A stretch of DNA of 64,000 nucleotides, from NCBI GenBank assembly GCA_029265405.1, contig JAJUJI010000010.1, positions 47,301 to 111,300 on the forward strand. Reading direction: 5' to 3'. This document shows positions 1 to 11,395 of this stretch, piece by piece. Each line of letters starts with the position of its first letter. The first letter of the stretch is position 1. Both the position numbers and the translations under genes were made by a program. Source of the DNA: Clostridiales bacterium. Its GTDB lineage: Bacteria > Bacillota > Clostridia > Oscillospirales > Oscillospiraceae. The notes beneath the pieces were generated by a model that made no database searches, was not told the origin of the DNA, and saw only the letters and a list, made by a program, of their open reading frames with translations.

Positions 1-884
1 GGAATGAAATCCTTGCCCTTAAGTATCTCGAGCGCCCCGTCCAGAGCTTTCATTTCAGCCTCGGACAGCGGGTCAAGCTGCGAGAAGGTGGCGACGTTGT
101 CGACGGCCTGCTCCATAAGGGTCATGCCGCTGAGTATCACGCGCACGTTGTCCAGCCCCTGCAAATAGCGGAAGGCCCAGGAGGCCACCGATTTGTCCGG
201 CCGCGCCTTTTTCAGCAGCTCGTCGGCTTCCGGGTTGAGCGAGGCGAGGCGTCCGCCGCGGCAGGGCTCCATGACGACGACGGGAAGGCCGTGCTCGGTG
301 ATTATTTCATACTGCCGCTTGGCGTCCTGCAAGGTCCAGTCGAGATAATTGAGCTGTATCTGGACAAAGTCGAAGCAGTTCCAGCGCTCAATGAAGCCTT
401 TCAGCGTCGCCGGGGTCCCATGGCTGGAAAAGCCCAGATGCCTTATCCTTCCGTTTTTCTTTTCCTCCATAAGGTACCTGACTATGCCGAGCTCCTCGTT
501 CAAATAAACGGGCAACGAGCTTTCGCTCACATTATGAACCAGGTAAAAGTCGAAATAATCGGTTTGGCAGCGCTTGAGCTGTTCCTCGAATATGCCGCGC
601 GGCGTCTGGCCGGGCGCGATCATGAAGCCGGGTATCTTGGTCGCGATAAAATAGCTGTCCCTGGGATATTTCTTTAAGGCCTCGCCCAAAAACCTCTCCG
701 AGTCCCCCTGATGGTAGACATAGGCCGTATCGTAATAGTTGACCCCGGCGGCGTATACGTAGTCTATTATCTCCTGCGCCTTGGCCCGGTCTATGGCGCC
801 CATGGGCCCGCCTGCGGTAGGCAGGCGCATGTTGCCCATCCCCAGCATCGATACCCTTTCCCCGCATAAGCTTTTGTAAATCAT
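1..884 (-). CDS. Aldo/keto reductase, partial (C-terminus beyond window)
   Basis: NAD(P)H-dependent oxidoreductase of the aldo/keto reductase fold. The visible 294 residues begin MIYKSLCGERVSMLGMGNMR and contain the family hallmarks: YYDTAY (catalytic Asp and Tyr), the ATKIPG strand with the catalytic Lys, and FYLVHNV with the conserved His. The ATG at 884 follows a GGGAGG ribosome binding site. The fragment stops in a region that, in the COG1453-type subfamily this resembles, is followed by a C-terminal 4Fe-4S ferredoxin-like domain; that part lies outside the window, so its presence is only inferred. The substrate is unknown. It is divergent from ligA. Confidence 0.9.
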   Translation of the reverse strand, partial: MIYKSLCGERVSMLGMGNMRLPTAGGPMGAIDRAKAQEIIDYVYAAGVNYYDTAYVYHQGDSERFLGEALKKYPRDSYFIATKIPGFMIAPGQTPRGIFEEQLKRCQTDYFDFYLVHNVSESSLPVYLNEELGIVRYLMEEKKNGRIRHLGFSSHGTPATLKGFIERWNCFDFVQIQLNYLDWTLQDAKRQYEIITEHGLPVVVMEPCRGGRLASLNPEADELLKKARPDKSVASWAFRYLQGLDNVRVILSGMTLMEQAVDNVATFSQLDPLSEAEMKALDGALEILKGKDFI

Positions 885-1019
885 GTGAAGCCTCCCGAAT
901 GATATGTTATTATATATAGATTAAACCCTGGAGCGTGCTCCAAGTCAAGCGTTTTTTCTCAGGCGGCTCCGGGCAGCTTATGGACTTTTTTAATATATTT
1001 TATTATGATTATACTATAA

Positions 1020-3057
<2,038 letters not shown>

Positions 3058-3072
3058 AACCCCCGCTGGCAA

Positions 3073-3146
3073 GGCGCCATAGCCAAGCGGTAAGGCAGAG
3101 GTCTGCAAAACCTTCATCCCCGGTCCGATTCCGGGTGGCGCCTCCA
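3073..3146 (+). tRNA. tRNA-Cys (GCA), CCA encoded
   Basis: A full cloverleaf can be folded: the acceptor GGCGCCA pairs with TGGCGCC, the anticodon loop TCTGCAAAA centres on GCA, and the T arm reads GGTCCGATTCC. The discriminator is U73, the known identity base for tRNA-Cys, and CCA is genomically encoded (3144-3146). A terminator follows immediately. Confidence 0.95.
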
Positions 3147-3150
3147 CTCA

Positions 3151-3184
3151 ATCACCTTTGTACAAAAGCAAAGGTGATTTTTTT
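3151..3184 (+). terminator. Rho-independent terminator after tRNA-Cys
   Basis: A 10-bp perfect stem, ATCACCTTTG with CAAAGGTGAT, carries an 8-nt loop and is followed by a run of seven T. Confidence 0.9.
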
Positions 3185-3395
3185 CCTATTTGGAAGCTTT
3201 GCCCGAACGGAGCGGGGCCGCTGCGCCAAGCCTGCGCCTGCCTTCGGGATTTATGCATATTTCGGCTGGAAAAATGAATATTTTTGCGCGCGGCGATTGT
3301 AATTTTAATTAAGTTTTGCTAATATCGTATAAACGCCGTCATTTTAGCGGCAAGACGGCAATGCGCCGCGTGCGTTAATTATGAGGTAGGTTTCC

Positions 3396-5255
3396 TTGAG
3401 TATTCTGGAAAGGATAAACTGCTCGGCGGACGTCAAAGCGCTGAGCATGGATGAGCTGAACACGCTCTGCCGGGAGATAAGAAGCTTTCTCATAGGCAGC
3501 GTTTCCAAAACGGGCGGCCACCTGGCTTCAAATCTTGGGGTGGTGGAGCTTACCGTCGCCATACATAACGTGTTCGACACGGAAAAGGACAGGCTGGTTT
3601 TCGACGTGGGGCACCAGTGCTATGTCCACAAGCTGCTGACCGGCAGGAGGGAAGCCTTCGATACGCTGCGGCGGGAGGGCGGGCTTTCGGGCTACCCGAA
3701 GCCGTCCGAGTCATTAAGCGACGCCTTTATTGCCGGGCACGCGTCGAACTCCATATCGGTGGCTTTGGGAATGGCTCGGGCCCGGACGCTGGCGGGTGCC
3801 GATTACAGCGTCGTTGTGCTTGCTGGTGACGGGGCGCTGACGGGCGGGCTTGCCTTTGAGGGCCTGAACAACGCCGGCCAAAGCGGCGAGCCCATAATCA
3901 TAATATTAAACGACAACGGCATGGCCATAGACAGCACCGTAGGCAGCCTATCCAGAATTTTGGCCTATGAGAGGACCCGGCCGGCCTACTATGAGCTGAA
4001 AAAGCGCTACCGCAAGGTTATGAACCGGCTGCCAGGCGGAAAAGCTATCTATAACTATACCCGCAGGATAAAAAACAGGCTTAAAAGGGCCCTGCTGCAC
4101 AGCGGGATATTCGAGGAGCTGGGCTTCAGATATCTCGGGCCGGTGGACGGACACGATGTGAAGAAGCTCTCGTATATGCTGAAGGTGGCGAGGGATTACA
4201 ACGAGCCTGTGCTGCTCCATGTGGTGACGCAAAAGGGCAGGGGCTACCCCTACGCCGAGCGCCTGCCGGATGAATACCACGGAGTCGCCCCATTCGACCC
4301 GTCCGTCGGCCTGAGCTGCTCCGTCGGCATGTGCTTTTCAAGGGCTTTCGGAGACGCGCTATGCCGGCTTGCCGAAGAAAATCCGAAAATTTGCGCCATT
4401 ACCGCCGCCATGAAAAGCGGCACCGGGCTGGACCGCTTTGCGGAGGCATTCCGGGAGCGCTATTTTGACGAGGGCATAGCCGAAGGGCACTGCGTGGCCA
4501 TGGCGGCGGGCATGGCTGCCCAGGGGTTTGCGCCGGTATTTGCCGTTTACTCCACCTTCCTTCAGCGCGGCTACGACATGCTTATACACGATGTCGCGCT
4601 GATGAAGCTTCATGTGGTGTTCGCCGTCGACAGGGCGGGCTTAGTCGGCGGCGACGGGGAGACGCACAACGGGGTATTCGACGTAGGCTACCTTACGCAG
4701 ATACCCCATATGACGGTATACAGCCCGTCAAGCTACAGGGAGCTGGCCGACATGCTCAAGGCGGCCCTTGATATGGACGGCCCTGTCGCCGTGAGATATC
4801 CCAGAGGCGAGGAGGGCGCCTACTCCGAGGGCGGAGCCGAGCCGGTCAAAATAGTGCGCGAGGGCTCGGATGTGACCATAGTATCCTACGGAATAATGAT
4901 AAACGAGGCCTTAAAAGCCGCCGACCTGCTCAAAATAAAGGGCGTCTCGGCGGAGGTAGTGAAGCTCGGCCGCCTCGCGCCGCTGGAAACGGAGGAAATA
5001 AGGCTTTCGGCGAGCAAGACTAAGCGCCTAATAATCGCGGAGGATTGCATATCCCCCGGCTGCATGGGCGAAAAGATAGCTGCCGGTCTGAATTTGAGCG
5101 ATGTAAAGCTCAGCCTTGTGAACATCGGCCGGCGCTTTACCGGAGCCGGAACGATAGCCCAGCAGATGAAAAGCTGCGGCATAGACGCCGAGTCCATAGC
5201 GCGTCGCGCGCTGGAGCTTACCGGAAGCTTTCGGACGGCGCTGCCGCTTCAATAA
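3396..5255 (+). CDS. dxs: 1-deoxy-D-xylulose-5-phosphate synthase Dxs
   Basis: Thiamine-diphosphate enzyme that condenses pyruvate and glyceraldehyde-3-phosphate in the first step of the MEP isoprenoid pathway; DXP also feeds thiamine and pyridoxal synthesis. It has 619 residues, the usual length. Visible motifs: SKTGGHLASNLGVVELT, DVGHQCYVHKLLTGR, the ThDP/Mg motif GDGALTGGLAFEGLNNAG ending in NDNGMAI, and in the transketolase pyrimidine domain DRAGLVGGDGETHNG. The start is TTG at 3396, supported by GAGGTAGG just upstream. It heads a co-directional block: tlyA begins 13 bp after its stop, so the genes are probably co-transcribed. Confidence 0.97.
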   Translation: MSILERINCSADVKALSMDELNTLCREIRSFLIGSVSKTGGHLASNLGVVELTVAIHNVFDTEKDRLVFDVGHQCYVHKLLTGRREAFDTLRREGGLSGYPKPSESLSDAFIAGHASNSISVALGMARARTLAGADYSVVVLAGDGALTGGLAFEGLNNAGQSGEPIIIILNDNGMAIDSTVGSLSRILAYERTRPAYYELKKRYRKVMNRLPGGKAIYNYTRRIKNRLKRALLHSGIFEELGFRYLGPVDGHDVKKLSYMLKVARDYNEPVLLHVVTQKGRGYPYAERLPDEYHGVAPFDPSVGLSCSVGMCFSRAFGDALCRLAEENPKICAITAAMKSGTGLDRFAEAFRERYFDEGIAEGHCVAMAAGMAAQGFAPVFAVYSTFLQRGYDMLIHDVALMKLHVVFAVDRAGLVGGDGETHNGVFDVGYLTQIPHMTVYSPSSYRELADMLKAALDMDGPVAVRYPRGEEGAYSEGGAEPVKIVREGSDVTIVSYGIMINEALKAADLLKIKGVSAEVVKLGRLAPLETEEIRLSASKTKRLIIAEDCISPGCMGEKIAAGLNLSDVKLSLVNIGRRFTGAGTIAQQMKSCGIDAESIARRALELTGSFRTALPLQ

Positions 5256-5268
5256 CGGAGCATGCGTA

Positions 5269-6066
5269 TTGAATAAGGAAAGACTTGATATTCTGGTGCA
5301 CCGCCTCGGACTGGCCGAAAGCAGGGAGCGGGCGAAGGCGGAGATAATGAGGGGCGCCGTGTATGTGGACGGGCGCAAGGCCGACAAGGCCGGGATGCTC
5401 TATCCGGAGGACGCTAGGATAGAGCTTCGCGGCTCGCCTCTGAGCTATGTAAGCAGGGGCGGTCTGAAGCTTGAAAAGGCGCTCAGGGAGTTCGGGATCT
5501 CTCCGGAGGGTAAGACCTGCATAGACTGCGGAGCCTCAACCGGCGGCTTTACCGACTGCCTTCTCAAGGGCGGCGCCAAGAAGGTGTACGCAGTGGATGT
5601 GGGCTACGGCCAGCTTGCCTGGAGCCTGAGGACCGACGAGCGCGTGGTGAGCATGGAGCGCACCAACGCCAGATATCTTACGCCGGGGGACATACCCGAA
5701 AAGCTCGAGCTGGCGGTTATAGACGTTTCGTTCATATCGCTCAGGCTCATACTGCCGGCCGTCAAGCGGCTGCTGGCCGAAGACGGGGAGGTAATCTGCC
5801 TTGTCAAGCCGCAGTTCGAGGCAGGCAAGGACAAGGTAGGGAAAAAGGGAGTCGTCAGGAGCCGAGATGTCCATAAGGAGGTGCTCGACGGCTTCATAGC
5901 CGGAGCCGGGGAAATGGGCTTCGCGGTCAGGGGTCTGACCTGGTCGCCGGTCAAGGGTCCGGAAGGAAACATTGAATACCTGGGATACCTGACGCTCAAG
6001 GGCGCTTCCGCGGCGTTCGACACGGCCAAAATAGTCGCCGACTCCCACGGCGAGCTGGAAGGATAA
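5269..6066 (+). CDS. tlyA: TlyA family rRNA (cytidine-2'-O)-methyltransferase
   Basis: SAM-dependent 2'-O-methyltransferase of ribosomal RNA (TlyA/YqxC family, haemolysin-annotated in older literature). The N-terminal S4 RNA-binding domain covers about residues 3-65 (ERLDILVHRLGLAESRERAK). The FtsJ-like Rossmann methyltransferase follows, with CIDCGASTGGFTDCLL as the SAM-binding motif and DVSFISLRLILP. 265 residues, typical. The start is TTG at 5269 behind AATAACGGAG. The dxs-tlyA-nadK-argR-recN order is a well-known Firmicutes arrangement. Confidence 0.95.
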   Translation: MNKERLDILVHRLGLAESRERAKAEIMRGAVYVDGRKADKAGMLYPEDARIELRGSPLSYVSRGGLKLEKALREFGISPEGKTCIDCGASTGGFTDCLLKGGAKKVYAVDVGYGQLAWSLRTDERVVSMERTNARYLTPGDIPEKLELAVIDVSFISLRLILPAVKRLLAEDGEVICLVKPQFEAGKDKVGKKGVVRSRDVHKEVLDGFIAGAGEMGFAVRGLTWSPVKGPEGNIEYLGYLTLKGASAAFDTAKIVADSHGELEG

Positions 6067-6073
6067 TAAAAAT

Positions 6074-6931
6074 ATGAATCGAATCCTCATCTGCACCAAT
6101 GCCGAACGGGATCCCAAAATGGCCTTTACAAGGCAGGTCATAGCCAAGCTCAGGAGCTTGGGCGCGGAGGCCAGGGCCTTTATCCCCTTCGGAGACAGGG
6201 ACTTGAGCGGCCTGGAGCCGGATATGGCCTGCCCGGATCCCGAGAAGGCCATGGAAAGCGCCGACCTGCTGGTTTGCCTCGGCGGGGACGGGACCATGCT
6301 CCACATATCGAAGCTTGCCGCCGAAAACAAGGTGCCGATGATAGGCATCAACATGGGCCAGCTCGGCTTCATAACCGAGCTGGAGCAGGAGGAGCTTGAC
6401 AGGCTGGAGGACGTCGTCAGAGGGGCTTACACGATAGAAAAGCGAATGATGATAGATGTAGCCGTCAGCCGCGACGGAAAGGAGATATACCGCGCCTTCG
6501 GGCTAAACGAAGCCGTAGTCACCAGAAAAAACGCGGCCCACGCCATCAGGCTTACCGCCTACGGCGATGACAAAAAGATATCCGATTACTCCGGCGACGG
6601 GATAATCATAGCCACGCCCACCGGCTCCACGGCATATTCCATGGCGGCCGGCGGCCCCATCGTCGAGCCTACGGCTGAAAATTTGATACTTACCCCCATT
6701 TGCGCCCACTCGCTTACGGCGAAGGCCTACGTCCTCACCGGGGACAGGCGCACGTCGGTTAGGATAATCAAGGCCGAGGAAAACGACGCCCTGCTGCTGG
6801 TGGACGGAAGGCAGCCCTTCGACCTGAGGATAGGAGATACGGTCAGCGTTTTCAAGTCGGCTTACGTTACCAGGCTTGTAAAAGTTAAGAACCTTAGCTT
6901 TTATGACATAGTAAAAAATAAGCTCAACTAG
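6074..6931 (+). CDS. nadK: NAD kinase
   Basis: Phosphorylates NAD+ to NADP+. 285 residues. The ATP/NAD-kinase signature LVCLGGDGTMLHI is at about residues 72-84, with GINMGQLGFITE, the NEAVV motif, and TPTGSTAYSMAAGGPI in the substrate-binding C-terminal domain. It starts 7 bp after the tlyA stop, consistent with translational coupling in one operon. Confidence 0.96.
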   Translation: MNRILICTNAERDPKMAFTRQVIAKLRSLGAEARAFIPFGDRDLSGLEPDMACPDPEKAMESADLLVCLGGDGTMLHISKLAAENKVPMIGINMGQLGFITELEQEELDRLEDVVRGAYTIEKRMMIDVAVSRDGKEIYRAFGLNEAVVTRKNAAHAIRLTAYGDDKKISDYSGDGIIIATPTGSTAYSMAAGGPIVEPTAENLILTPICAHSLTAKAYVLTGDRRTSVRIIKAEENDALLLVDGRQPFDLRIGDTVSVFKSAYVTRLVKVKNLSFYDIVKNKLN

Positions 6932-6984
6932 CCCGGCTCTTGCAAAACGGTGCAAGAATCACAAATCAGGACGGTAGGAAAGAG

Positions 6985-7449
6985 ATGAAATCAAGCAGGC
7001 AGGAAAAAATTCTGGAAATAATCTCAAAGCGGGAAATCGAAACGCAAAACCAGCTGATAGAGGCCCTGAGGGCGGAGGGATATAACAGCACGCAGGCCAC
7101 CGTTTCGCGCGACATCAGGGAGCTGAGGCTCGTAAAGGAGCTGACCGAGAGCGGCGGCTACAAATACGCCCTGCCGCCCGACAGCGCCTCCGGCGACTAC
7201 GGCATGAAGCTTAAAACCATATTCAACGAATCCGTCAGGGAAATAAGGCAGGCCCAGAACCTCGTCGTCATAAAGACCCTTCCCGGCCTTGCCAACGGAG
7301 CCTGCGCCGCTCTGGACGCCATGGAAATCGCCGGCCTTGTAGGCACGCTGGCGGGGGACGATACGGCCTTCCTGGCTATGACTGACAGCGAGGCTGCCAA
7401 AAAGTTCTGCGAGGAGCTTGCGCCCAGATACAACCTGGGCAAAAGATAG
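6985..7449 (+). CDS. argR: Arginine repressor ArgR
   Basis: Arginine-responsive hexameric DNA-binding regulator of arginine biosynthesis and catabolism. 154 residues from ATG 6985, chosen because AGGAAAGAG precedes it; an upstream ATG at 6940 would add 15 unconserved residues. The N-terminal winged helix includes ATVSRDIRELRLVK. The C-terminal oligomerisation/arginine-binding domain includes GTLAGDDTAFL, with the conserved acidic pair that contacts arginine. It lies between nadK and recN, the classic location in Firmicutes. Confidence 0.95.
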   Translation: MKSSRQEKILEIISKREIETQNQLIEALRAEGYNSTQATVSRDIRELRLVKELTESGGYKYALPPDSASGDYGMKLKTIFNESVREIRQAQNLVVIKTLPGLANGACAALDAMEIAGLVGTLAGDDTAFLAMTDSEAAKKFCEELAPRYNLGKR

Positions 7450-7489
7450 GGCGTTTTTTCGCATCTTGTTTGAAAAGAGATAGATCGAT

Positions 7490-9202
7490 ATGCTGAACCT
7501 GCTCCATATTGAAAACGTGGCCGTTATAGAAAGGGCGGACATAGAGTTCGGCCCCGGCCTCAACGTGCTTACCGGCGAGACCGGAGCGGGCAAATCCATA
7601 ATAATCGACTCCATAGGCGCGATTTTGGGAGAGCGCGCTTCACGCGAGCTTGTGAGGACGGGGAGCCCGGCAGCGGTGATAACCGCGGAGCTGAGTCTTT
7701 CGGAGGCCGCCAAAGGCTGGCTGCTCGACAACGGCGTGGACGCAGAAGACGGCGACGGCCTGATACTTTACCGCAAGATAACCAGCGACGGCAAAAGCTC
7801 CTGCCGGGTAAACGGCTTGCCGGTAGGCGCCTCGCAGCTTCGGGAGCTGGGCGAGCTGCTGTTTGACGTGCACGGCCAGAACGACGGGAGGAGGCTGCTC
7901 AGCGAGGCTAGCCACAGGCGCTATCTTGACGGCTTCGGGGGCCTGGACGGGCTGCGCGAGGAGTATGCGGCGGCGTACAAGGCATACATGGCGGCGCTGG
8001 AGGAATACGAGGCGCTTAAGAAGTCGGAGGCCGACAAGGAGCGCAGGGAAGAGGCGCTGCAGCGCGAAATAGACGAGATACAAAGGGCGAAGCTCAGGGA
8101 AGGCGAAAACGAGGAGGAAGAGCTTAACGAGCGCAGGGCTCTTCTAAAAAACGCCGGACGGATAACCGAGAGGCTGGAAAAGGCCTATGAGGCGCTTTAC
8201 GGGGGCGAGGACAGCGAGGGGGCGCTGGCGCTTATAGCTTCCGCAGCCTCGGCTGCCGAGGCTGCGGCCAGGTGCTCAGAAGCGCTTGCCGGGCTTGCCG
8301 AGGCGGCAAGCAGCCTGCGGTACCAGGCCGAGGATGTCGCCGAGCAGATTAGGGACCATGTGAAAAGCCTGGATTTTTCGCCCGGTGAGCTTGACAGGAT
8401 AGAAAGCCGCCTGTCTGTTCTGGGACGGATAACCAGGCGCTACGGAAGCGCGGACGCGGCGCTGAAAAGGCTGACGGAAGCGAAAAACGAGCTTGAGGAT
8501 GTGCGGTACCTTACGGAAAAGCTTAAAAAGCTGGCGGGGGAAGCCGAGCGGCGCAGGGAGGAGGCCCTCAAAAAGGCGTCCGAACTGAGCGCGGAGCGTA
8601 AAAAAGCCGCCGCGAGGCTGGAAAAGGCTATAGTGTCCGAGCTGCGCCAGCTCAGCATGCCCGGCATAAGGTTTGCCGTTGATTTCAGCCCGAAGGGCGG
8701 AGGGGGAGAGCCGGCCATGGACGCGTCGGGGATAGACGAGGTCAGGTTCCTCATGTCGGCAAACGCGGGGGAGGAGCTGGGCAGGCTGTCCAAAATAGCG
8801 TCGGGCGGCGAGCTTTCAAGAATTATGCTGGCAATGAAGAACGTGCTCAGCTCCGAATCGGAGGCGCAGGTGCTTATCTTTGACGAGATAGACGCCGGCG
8901 TTTCGGGCATAGCGGCACAGAGGGTAGGGGAGAAGCTTTCCGATCTGGCCTCGCGCAGGCAGGTGCTTTGCGTTACGCACCTCCCGCAGCTTGCCGCGAT
9001 GGCCGACACGCACTTTTCCATAGAAAAAAAGGTTAGGGACGGCAGAACCTACACCCAGGTGAGCAGGCTGGACGAGGAAGGCCGGAAATACGAGCTGGCG
9101 AGGCTAATCGGCGGCGAAACCGTGACCCGGGCTACGCTTACCGGAGCGGGCGAGCTGATAGAGGCTGCCCGTGCATACAAGGCGGGCAGAGCGGCAAGAT
9201 GA
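7490..9202 (+). CDS. recN: DNA repair protein RecN
   Basis: SMC-like ATPase acting early in double-strand break repair. 570 residues. Walker A GETGAGKS lies near residue 31. A long charged, Ala/Glu-rich coiled-coil occupies the middle (about 155-370) and the C-terminal ATPase half has the signature ASGGELSRIMLAMK and Walker B VLIFDEIDAGVSG. ATG 7490 has a modest AAAGAGAT site. In many spore formers spoIVB and spo0A follow recN; here tyrS follows instead. Confidence 0.97.
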   Translation: MLNLLHIENVAVIERADIEFGPGLNVLTGETGAGKSIIIDSIGAILGERASRELVRTGSPAAVITAELSLSEAAKGWLLDNGVDAEDGDGLILYRKITSDGKSSCRVNGLPVGASQLRELGELLFDVHGQNDGRRLLSEASHRRYLDGFGGLDGLREEYAAAYKAYMAALEEYEALKKSEADKERREEALQREIDEIQRAKLREGENEEEELNERRALLKNAGRITERLEKAYEALYGGEDSEGALALIASAASAAEAAARCSEALAGLAEAASSLRYQAEDVAEQIRDHVKSLDFSPGELDRIESRLSVLGRITRRYGSADAALKRLTEAKNELEDVRYLTEKLKKLAGEAERRREEALKKASELSAERKKAAARLEKAIVSELRQLSMPGIRFAVDFSPKGGGGEPAMDASGIDEVRFLMSANAGEELGRLSKIASGGELSRIMLAMKNVLSSESEAQVLIFDEIDAGVSGIAAQRVGEKLSDLASRRQVLCVTHLPQLAAMADTHFSIEKKVRDGRTYTQVSRLDEEGRKYELARLIGGETVTRATLTGAGELIEAARAYKAGRAAR

Positions 9203-9250
9203 AACGCTCCGAGCCGCTTCAATAATGATGATAATAAAGGACTGGATTGC

Positions 9251-10474
9251 ATGACATTGTACGAGGAATTGAAGGCCAGGGGGCTTATAGCCCAGGTCAC
9301 GGACGAGGAAGAAATCAAAAGCCTTATAGATAACGGAAAAGCCACCTTTTATATAGGTTTCGACCCTACGGCCGACAGCCTGCACGTGGGCCACTTTATG
9401 GCCCTCTGCCTGATGAGGCGGCTGCAGATGGCAGGCAACCGGCCTATAGCGCTCATAGGCGGGGGGACTGCCATGATAGGCGACCCCAGCGGCAGGACCG
9501 ATATGCGCGCGATGATGACAAAGGAAACCATTGAGCGCAACGGCGAGCGCTTTAAAAAGCAGATGGCTAAATTTATAGATTTTTCGGACGGCAAGGCGCT
9601 GATGGTAAACAACGCCGACTGGCTGCTGCCGCTTAATTACGTGGAAATGCTTAGGGATGTGGGTCCGCATTTCTCCGTAAACCGCATGCTGGCCGCCGAA
9701 TGCTACAAGCAGAGGATGGCTAACGGCCTGTCCTTCCTTGAGTTCAACTACATGATAATGCAGAGCTACGACTTTTACGCCCTCTACAGGGACTACGGCT
9801 GCGTCCTCCAGTGCGGGGGCGACGACCAGTGGTCCAACATGCTCGGCGGCACCGAGCTTATCCGCAGAAAGCTCGGCAAGGACGCCTACGCCATGACCAT
9901 AACCCTGCTTTTGACCTCCGAGGGCAAAAAAATGGGCAAGACGCAGAAGGGCGCCGTCTGGCTTGATCCGGAAAAGACCTCGCCCTATGAGTTTTACCAG
10001 TATTGGCGCAACGTTGGCGACGCCGACGTCATAAAATGCCTGAAGCTGCTGACCTTCCTGCCTTTGGAGCAAATAGCGGAAATGGAAAAATGGAAGGATC
10101 AGGAATTGAACAAGGCCAAGGAAATACTAGCCTTTGAGCTGACAAGGCTTGTGCATTCGGAGGAGGAGGCGCAAAAGGCGCGCGACGCGGCAAAGGCCCT
10201 GTTTGCCGACGAGGGCTCGGCCGAAAACATGCCGGCTCTGAAGCTGGCCGACGAAAGCTTCACCGACGGCTATATAGGAATAACCGAACTGCTTGTGCTT
10301 ACCGGCCTTTGCTCCTCCAAGAGCGACGCCAGGCGCAACATAGATCAGGGCGGAGTTGAGGCGGCCGGCGAAAGGGTCTCGGACATATCGGCAAAATATA
10401 CTAAGGAGGACCTGTCGGGAGACGGGATAATAATTAAGCGGGGCAAAAAGAAATTTTACAGGGTTTATTATTGA
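9251..10474 (+). CDS. tyrS: Tyrosyl-tRNA synthetase
   Basis: Charges tRNA-Tyr. 407 residues of the class I, TyrRS1/TyrS type. The HIGH box is DSLHVGHF (about 38-45), the KMSKS-like loop reads [13 protein letters not shown], and a C-terminal S4 RNA-binding domain covers about the last 65 residues ([19 protein letters not shown]). No T-box leader is seen in the 48-bp gap after recN, unlike many Firmicutes tyrS genes, so expression probably depends on read-through from upstream. Confidence 0.97.
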   Translation: MTLYEELKARGLIAQVTDEEEIKSLIDNGKATFYIGFDPTADSLHVGHFMALCLMRRLQMAGNRPIALIGGGTAMIGDPSGRTDMRAMMTKETIERNGERFKKQMAKFIDFSDGKALMVNNADWLLPLNYVEMLRDVGPHFSVNRMLAAECYKQRMANGLSFLEFNYMIMQSYDFYALYRDYGCVLQCGGDDQWSNMLGGTELIRRKLGKDAYAMTITLLLTSEGKKMGKTQKGAVWLDPEKTSPYEFYQYWRNVGDADVIKCLKLLTFLPLEQIAEMEKWKDQELNKAKEILAFELTRLVHSEEEAQKARDAAKALFADEGSAENMPALKLADESFTDGYIGITELLVLTGLCSSKSDARRNIDQGGVEAAGERVSDISAKYTKEDLSGDGIIIKRGKKKFYRVYY

Positions 10475-10480
10475 CCCCAT

Positions 10481-10527
10481 AAAACCCGGGGCCGCGCCGC
10501 AAGCCTTCGTTGCGGCGCGGCCCCGGG
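10481..10527 (-). terminator. Strong GC-rich hairpin terminator between convergent genes
   Basis: The arms of an 18-bp perfect stem (CCCGGGGCCGCGCCGCAA and its complement) lie at 10485-10502 and 10510-10527. On the minus strand the stem is followed by TTTT, so it ends the DUF2156 transcript; it may also stop tyrS read-through. Confidence 0.8.
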
Positions 10528-10531
10528 CGCG

Positions 10532-11389
10532 TCATTTTACTTTCGCCTGATACTTTTCCACCATGAAATCCGGATAATAGCTTCGCTTTGCCCTGCGGAG
10601 GTTCTCCAGGCCCATGTCCTCCTCGCGGTTGATGTACCTGACCTCCGGGTATTTGGCCAAAACATGCCGCACAAACTCGCGGTTGATCATGGGATAGGCC
10701 CCCTCGATCTCGGCCAGCGCCTTTTCAAAATGCACAATGAAGGTGTCGCAGCAGACGCGCTCGCCGAGAGTGAAGGCCGCCGGACGGCCGTTTACGTACA
10801 GAACACCGCCGTCCAGCTTAAGCTCCTCAAACTCGGTCAGCGCCTTGTCTATCACTGCTTCCTCGCCCACGGCCGAACGCTCCTTTTCCCAAAGCCTGTC
10901 GAGATAACGGCAGTCGGCCGCATTATCGGCGGTTATGGGCCTGTATTCCCAATCGTACAGCGCCTCGAAGCGGTTTATATAATTCCGTTTAGCGTGCAGC
11001 TTTTTGCCGGCAAGCGTCGCCAGCTTCTCGGCCGAATAAACGTAGTCGAAAAGATCGGTGAGCGGCGTAAATTCGAACAGCCCGGGAAAGCTCTCCTCGA
11101 GCCTCCTCACATCCTCGGGGGAGAGGGATTGCATCGTAAGATCCGGGAAATCCGCAAGCAGCCTCTCGACGGTTGCTTTGTCAAAGTACGGGATGGCGAA
11201 TACCCTGAGTCCCTTGTCGAACGAAGCTATTACCGGCACCGGATAGTCGGAGCTTATCTCGACGCCGTAGAACGGACCCCAGGCGTAGAGGTGGATGAAG
11301 CTGAAATCGGCGTTTTTCGTGCCTGACTTGCACATAAGGTTATGAAGCCACTCCCTGTCTGACAGCGCGACAGGTCTGAATGAAGGCAT
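10532..11389 (-). CDS. DUF2156 (LPG-synthase C-terminal-like) protein
   Basis: 285-residue protein that resembles the DUF2156 family, which has the GNAT-like fold of the C-terminal domain of lysyl-phosphatidylglycerol synthases. Stretches that fit are FSFIHLYAWG near the N-terminus, LHAKRNYINRFEALYDWEYRPI in the middle, the AFTLGER strand and the ending NREEDMGLENLRRAKRSYYP. No transmembrane flippase domain is present, so it is probably a soluble aminoacyl-transferase-like enzyme of unknown substrate. ATG 11389 has GGGGAG upstream and begins 6 bp after the uracil-DNA glycosylase stop, so the two are probably one operon. Confidence 0.8.
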   Translation of the reverse strand: MPSFRPVALSDREWLHNLMCKSGTKNADFSFIHLYAWGPFYGVEISSDYPVPVIASFDKGLRVFAIPYFDKATVERLLADFPDLTMQSLSPEDVRRLEESFPGLFEFTPLTDLFDYVYSAEKLATLAGKKLHAKRNYINRFEALYDWEYRPITADNAADCRYLDRLWEKERSAVGEEAVIDKALTEFEELKLDGGVLYVNGRPAAFTLGERVCCDTFIVHFEKALAEIEGAYPMINREFVRHVLAKYPEVRYINREEDMGLENLRRAKRSYYPDFMVEKYQAKVK

Positions 11390-11395
11390 AAATTA

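Noticed and set aside
5536..6372. 278-codon minus-strand frame opposite tlyA and nadK
   Set aside because: Antisense shadow; both sense genes have full family motifs.
9104..10072. 322-codon minus-strand frame opposite recN and tyrS
   Set aside because: It spans two clear genes on the other strand and is rich in His, Gly and Val as expected for an antisense frame.
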